From positions 1 to 6,295 of the forward strand of contig JAFLUR010000135.1 of NCBI GenBank assembly GCA_022508725.1: a stretch of DNA of 6,295 nt, given 5' to 3'. The stretch comes from Oscillospiraceae bacterium (lineage in GTDB: Bacteria; Bacillota; Clostridia; UBA1381). The notes under the pieces are model-generated. The model saw only the letters and a list, made by a program, of their open reading frames with translations. It ran no database searches and had not been told where the DNA came from. Positions 6,075 through 6,295 of this stretch are shown in pieces (position 1 is the first letter of the stretch; every line of letters begins with the position of its first letter). Both the position numbers and the translations under genes were made by a program.

Positions 6075-6217
6075 GGGGAAACACTGATTTAAAGGCAATC
6101 TTAATTTACGAAAAAATATACGCCGGTTCTTTGGCGCAAAGGGCGCAAGCGTTCGCACCGGTTTTTCGCCCGGACAGCCGGATTGTTTTTTGATACCGAT
6201 TTATTCGGTGTTTCCTC
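6075..6217. mobile_element. MITE-like element with imperfect terminal inverted repeats
   Basis: The left end reads GGAAACACTGATTTAA from 6077 on the plus strand. The right end reads GGAAACACCGAATAAA from 6215 on the minus strand. They agree at 13 of 16 positions and point inward. The roughly 143-bp interior has no credible gene but carries a strongly structured palindrome (6123-6161). No target duplication is obvious at the flanks, and I cannot assign a transposase family. It may instead be another kind of interspersed intergenic repeat. Confidence 0.45.
6123..6161. repeat. Branched palindrome able to fold as a three-way junction
   Basis: An outer stem CCGGT/ACCGG (6123-6127 with 6157-6161) encloses two hairpins. 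The first is CTTTG-GCG-CAAAG (6129-6141). The second pairs GCG and AA (6143-6148, with a bulged C) with TTCGC (6152-6156) around a GCG loop. On the plus strand it is followed by five T (6162-6166), and on the minus strand a T-rich run follows shortly after, so either strand might also terminate transcription. Confidence 0.55.
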
Positions 6218-6251
6218 AGGTATATAATGCGGTATATATTTAAGAGCCTGT

Positions 6252-6295
6252 TTAGTATCTTCCAATCATCATCTTTTTGGCGTCTTTTCCCGCCG
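6252..6295 (-). CDS. Possible C-terminal end of an upstream gene
   Basis: One minus-strand frame enters from the right edge and ends GKDAKKMMIGRY before TAA at 6252-6254. Its codons resemble those of the other genes here, and the terminator-like hairpin lies downstream in the same direction. The other two frames are also open at the edge (one stops at 6269, one at 6106), so the choice is weak. The fragment is too short to identify. Confidence 0.25.
   Translation of the reverse strand, partial: AGKDAKKMMIGRY

Noticed and set aside
6041..6161. Cyclic di-GMP (GEMM) riboswitch, suggested by GGGCAAACC and GGCGCAAAGG
   Set aside because: The first is simply the terminator loop with its flanking stem, and the conserved paired regions and tetraloop-receptor parts are absent. 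There is also no gene start nearby on the plus strand.
6106..6294. Minus-strand frame open for 62 codons from the right edge
   Set aside because: It has no start codon, runs through the MITE-like repeats and branched palindrome, and gives a low-quality sequence. It cannot be fully excluded as the end of the upstream gene.
1..6295. CRISPR array, tRNA or rRNA genes, replication origin
   Set aside because: I saw no regularly spaced repeats, cloverleaf with conserved tRNA bases, rRNA motifs or DnaA-box cluster in the sequence.

Overview
The window looks like chromosome from a low-to-mid G+C Gram-positive anaerobe, most likely a Clostridia-type Bacillota (inference). The reasons are strong GGAGG ribosome sites, a canonical sigma-A-type promoter, lipoproteins, secreted proteins with a copper-amine-oxidase-like domain and long Thr-Pro linkers, and a MnmA whose motif has the 'NPCIDCN' form. 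All five genes that can be supported well lie on the minus strand and read from right to left.

Layout in the direction of transcription. The right edge (6295-6041) holds at most the last codons of an unidentified upstream gene, then a small MITE-like element with imperfect terminal inverted repeats around a branched palindrome, then a perfect 13-bp hairpin that is probably a terminator. A good promoter follows (-35 at 5970-5975, 17-nt spacer, perfect -10 at 5947-5952), with a leader of about 110 nt that can form two mutually exclusive helices, one of which covers the ribosome site. Next come three tandem genes for exported proteins: a 268-aa lipoprotein (5023-5829), a 448-aa lipoprotein (3661-5007) and a 512-aa protein with a cleavable signal peptide (2110-3648). 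After a 46-nt gap without a terminator lie a YghZ-type aldo-keto reductase (1077-2063) and mnmA, the tRNA 2-thiouridylase (1062 to beyond the left edge, with almost all of the protein present).

The three exported proteins are the interesting part. They have no known function that I can name, but they appear to be divergent paralogues sharing one plan: membrane anchor or signal peptide, (in the two lipoproteins) a short leucine-zipper-like coiled coil, a copper-amine-oxidase-N-like beta module, a disordered Pro/Ser/Thr linker, and one or two copies of an unnamed module of about 85 residues. That module begins with a V/I-P-D/N-F/L-like motif and carries a Tyr-rich, Y-x3-L-x3-G-F/Y-E-like centre. 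They probably work together outside the membrane as a surface assembly. Stop codons overlap the next ribosome site at three of the four gene junctions, which suggests translational coupling. The two cytoplasmic enzymes downstream are probably co-transcribed by read-through and need not be functionally linked.
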